Made by a program: the position numbers and the translations under genes. A stretch of 64,000 nt of DNA, from contig KL647309.1 in the NCBI GenBank assembly GCA_000727475.1, positions 2,066,289 through 2,130,288 on the forward strand. Direction: 5' to 3'. Below, one piece after another: positions 62,904 through 64,000 of this stretch. Position 1 is the first letter of the stretch. Every line of letters starts with the position of its first letter. The notes below the pieces were generated by a model that was not told the origin of the DNA, did no database searches, and saw only the letters and a list, made by a program, of their open reading frames with translations. This DNA is from Sarcocystis neurona. Taxonomy: Eukaryota; Apicomplexa; Conoidasida; Eucoccidiorida; Sarcocystidae.

Positions 62904-63578
62904 GCATATGTTATGTACATGCATATGTCTCGCTTTGGCTCTGTTTCTCTCTCTCTCCACATATATATATAAATATATATCTATATATATGCATGTGGTA
63001 TGTATATGTATATGTATCTCTTCCACTCTCTCTATATATATGTATATATGTATGTTATGTATTTTATGTATATGTATATATCTCTCTGTCGCTCTCTCTC
63101 ACCCTATATATATATATGCATATGTTATGTATATGTATATGTCTCTCTCTTCCACTCTCTCTCTATGCGCATCTGTATATTCAGCGGGGGTGGACGTATA
63201 TGGTTGTGTATATACGCGTAGGTGTGTGTGGCTCTCGTTTTGTTGTCTTCCTCTGTTTTTCGTCGATAACAACTCTCTCGGGAAGACTCGTCTCGGTTTG
63301 TCCTCCACTTCTGTGTCTTCTCTCCTTGCTGCTGTCTGCTGCTGCTCCTCGTAAGTGGCTCCCGGTTCTGCTGCTGAAGCCAGAAGACATGTCTGTCTGT
63401 GCCGCCGCTACTGCTGTTGCTGCTATTAGACGTTGATCTCCTGCTGCAGAAGATATGTGACTGCCTGCCGCCCCCCGCGGCGGCCCAGAAGGAAGGGCCG
63501 CTGCCAACGTTTCACGCGGTAGTTGTTGATTCGTGGTTTTCCTCCTCCGCCGGTGTCGTCTTCCTCGTGCTTGTCAAA
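53053..63578 (+). CDS. GUF1: translation elongation factor EF4 / LepA / GUF1 GTPase (partial)
   Basis: LepA-family GTPases bind ribosomes and act in translation; eukaryotic copies are organellar. Exons are 53053-53989, 54492-54599, 57687-57844, 60543-60657 and 63430-63578. All joins are in phase, and the gene continues beyond the window. G motifs: G1 [11 protein letters not shown] (residues about 278-288), then [19 protein letters not shown]3 [22 protein letters not shown]4 NKID (split by intron 3) and G5 SAKTG, followed by the domain-II start [17 protein letters not shown]. About 265 residues precede the G domain: Ser/Pro-rich, then Ala-rich, much longer than in bacterial LepA and possibly a targeting extension. 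The first ATG of this frame close to the extension is taken as start, but a later start is possible. Oddity: DTPGHRD has Arg where LepA normally has Val, as in EF-1alpha. Introns are 0.5 to 3.1 kb against exons of 108-158 nt. Confidence 0.9.
54492..54599 (+). CDS. GUF1: GUF1 exon 2 (switch I to G3)
   Basis: Acceptor TTTTTCTGCAG and donor CCCGG|GTGAGT. The peptide includes [13 protein letters not shown] and [10 protein letters not shown]. It joins exon 1 as G+AA (Glu). Confidence 0.92.
54663..55026. repeat. cluster of four GGTGTRCRTACACC palindromes
   Basis: Sites are 54663-54676 (GTGTGCGTACACC), 54825-54838 (GTGTACCTACACC), 54969-54982 (GTGTACGTACACC) and 55013-55026 (GTGTACATACACC). All fall in GUF1 intron 2. 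Confidence 0.88.
57161..57297. repeat. 70-bp tandem duplication in GUF1 intron 2
   Basis: CAAGTGAAGG starts the copies at 57161 and 57231. Both end in a CTG run followed by CTTACGAC. Confidence 0.85.
57687..57844 (+). CDS. GUF1: GUF1 exon 3 (PGHRD to NK of NKID)
   Basis: Acceptor GCTGTGTCAAG and donor AAA|GTCAGT. It carries [20 protein letters not shown] and [13 protein letters not shown], ending AINK. Confidence 0.92.
57890..59860. repeat. TATATG / GAGAGA microsatellite field (GUF1 intron 3)
   Basis: The first kilobase is TATATG/TATGTA-rich. From about 59140 to 59790 the plus strand alternates TATATA with GAGAGAGAC purine blocks. Confidence 0.9.
60543..60657 (+). CDS. GUF1: GUF1 exon 4 (ID of NKID to SAKTG)
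   Basis: Acceptor CTGTTGCACAG and donor CCAGA|GTACGT. It supplies [18 protein letters not shown] and IPLSAKTGQ. It is flanked by repeat-filled introns of 2.7 and 2.8 kb. Confidence 0.9.
60770..61400. repeat. TATATA microsatellite (GUF1 intron 4, 5' part)
   Basis: TATATA runs at 60777-60796, 60855-60870, 61215-61230 and 61307-61320, with GATA-type interruptions. Confidence 0.85.
61420..61910. repeat. TCTATC/TATCTG minisatellite
   Basis: About 490 bases of (TATCTATCTGTC)-like sequence with almost no purines other than A, and occasional G in TCTG. Confidence 0.92.
62270..63170. repeat. TATATATGTTATGTATATGTCTCTC complex minisatellite, about 13 units
   Basis: GTTATGT (or TATGTAT variants) recurs near 62279, 62333, 62413, 62489, 62565, 62630, 62682, 62760, 62820, 62908, 62997, 63053 and 63127. 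Each copy is followed by ATGT and a CTCT tract and preceded by a TATA run. Confidence 0.88.
63430..63578 (+). CDS. GUF1: GUF1 exon 5 (end of G domain, start of domain II)
   Basis: Acceptor TGCTATTAG and donor AAA|GTGAGT. It reads [15 protein letters not shown] and [20 protein letters not shown]. It joins exon 4 as A+AC (Asn). Confidence 0.9.
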
Positions 63579-63710
63579 GTGAGTCCCCCACTTTTTCGAA
63601 GAAAGTCCCCCGTTTCCCCCAAGAAGGTCCCCACTTCTTCAGCGAGTACCTCCCACTGTTTCAAAGGAAGTCTCTTAGCCTGTCAAAAGAAGTCCCCCAC
63701 TTTGTTAAAG
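63579..63710 (+). repeat. 22-bp degenerate repeat beginning at the GUF1 intron 5 donor
   Basis: Six consecutive 22-base units of the form GAAGTCCCCCACTTTNTTNAAR. The first (63579-63600) begins with the splice donor GTGAGTCCCCCAC itself. Confidence 0.8.
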
Positions 63711-63770
63711 GAAGTCGTCACGCATTTCCTGCTCTGTGTAGAGTCCGAATGGGGAAGTAAATACGCCTAT

Positions 63771-64000
63771 ACCTCCATGCAGCTGCCTACACCTCCGTGT
63801 AGCTGCCTATACCTCCACGCGGCTGCCTACACCTCCACGCAGCTGCCTACACCTCCACGCAGCTGCCTACACCTCCACGCAGCTGCCTGCACCTCCACGC
63901 AGCTGCGTATACCTCCATATACCTCCGTGTAGCTGCCTATACCTCCACGCAGCTGCCTACACCTCCACGCAGCTGCCTACACCTCCACGCAGCTGCCTAC
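63771..64000. repeat. 20-bp minisatellite AGCTGCCTACACCTCCACGC, runs off window
   Basis: About eleven units with GTGT/CACGC, TATA/TACA and one irregular spacer (near 63910). It lies in intron 5 of GUF1 and continues past the right edge. Confidence 0.93.

Noticed and set aside
61425..62972. Plus-strand 515-codon Tyr/Ile/Leu/Ser ORF
   Set aside because: Translation of TCTATC and TATATG microsatellites inside GUF1 intron 4.
1..64000. tRNA, rRNA or telomeric repeat genes
   Set aside because: Scanned for GTTCGA T-loop contexts, rRNA-like blocks and TTTAGGG tandem runs; none gave a plausible structure by eye. A covariance-model search would be decisive.

Overview
The window looks like nuclear DNA of a coccidian apicomplexan, most likely an Eimeria species. 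Coding regions are saturated with CAG/CTG triplets that give long runs of Gln, Ala and Ser. Introns are large and filled with (TATATG)n, (TCTATC)n, (TCTC)n and CTG repeats. Splice sites are ordinary GT-AG, and long stretches carry no recognisable gene. The species cannot be fixed from sequence alone. A 457-base N gap (12694-13150) shows this is a scaffold.

Layout: about 1-16000, minus strand: the gene for TAF1, the largest TFIID subunit. It was rebuilt here from nine phase-compatible exons, and its 3' end runs off the left edge. 17205-23933, minus: an unrecognised multi-exon gene with an Ala/Lys repeat domain. One of its introns holds an 11-unit, 27-bp minisatellite. 24755-28708, minus: one long open frame that is better read as two unrecognised genes. 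29312-42792, minus: a giant Gln/Ala-rich gene with a roughly 4000-codon exon, not recognised. About 43100-52440: a 9-kb feature-poor stretch with decayed Ala-rich remnants and small tandem duplications. 53053 to the right edge, plus: the translation GTPase EF4 (LepA/GUF1). Five exons are spread over 10.5 kb, and the gene continues past the window.

The four left-hand loci all lie on the minus strand, and GUF1 is divergent from them across the gene-poor stretch. There is no operon logic here. TAF1 is a nuclear transcription factor subunit. GUF1 belongs to an organelle-type translation factor family, and its long Ser/Ala-rich N-terminal extension would suit organelle targeting.

The most interesting unexplained signal is a dispersed palindrome, GGTGTACGTACACC and close variants. 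It is confined to introns and intergenic DNA and occurs at about 14 scattered sites plus a 27-bp-period array. Other leads are complementary purine/pyrimidine arrays in the two introns flanking GUF1 exon 4, a 22-bp repeat array whose first unit is itself a splice donor, and a stop-free 93-nt intron-like segment inside the giant ORF. All exon joins are inferred by eye from splice motifs, phase and family knowledge; none has been tested against transcripts.
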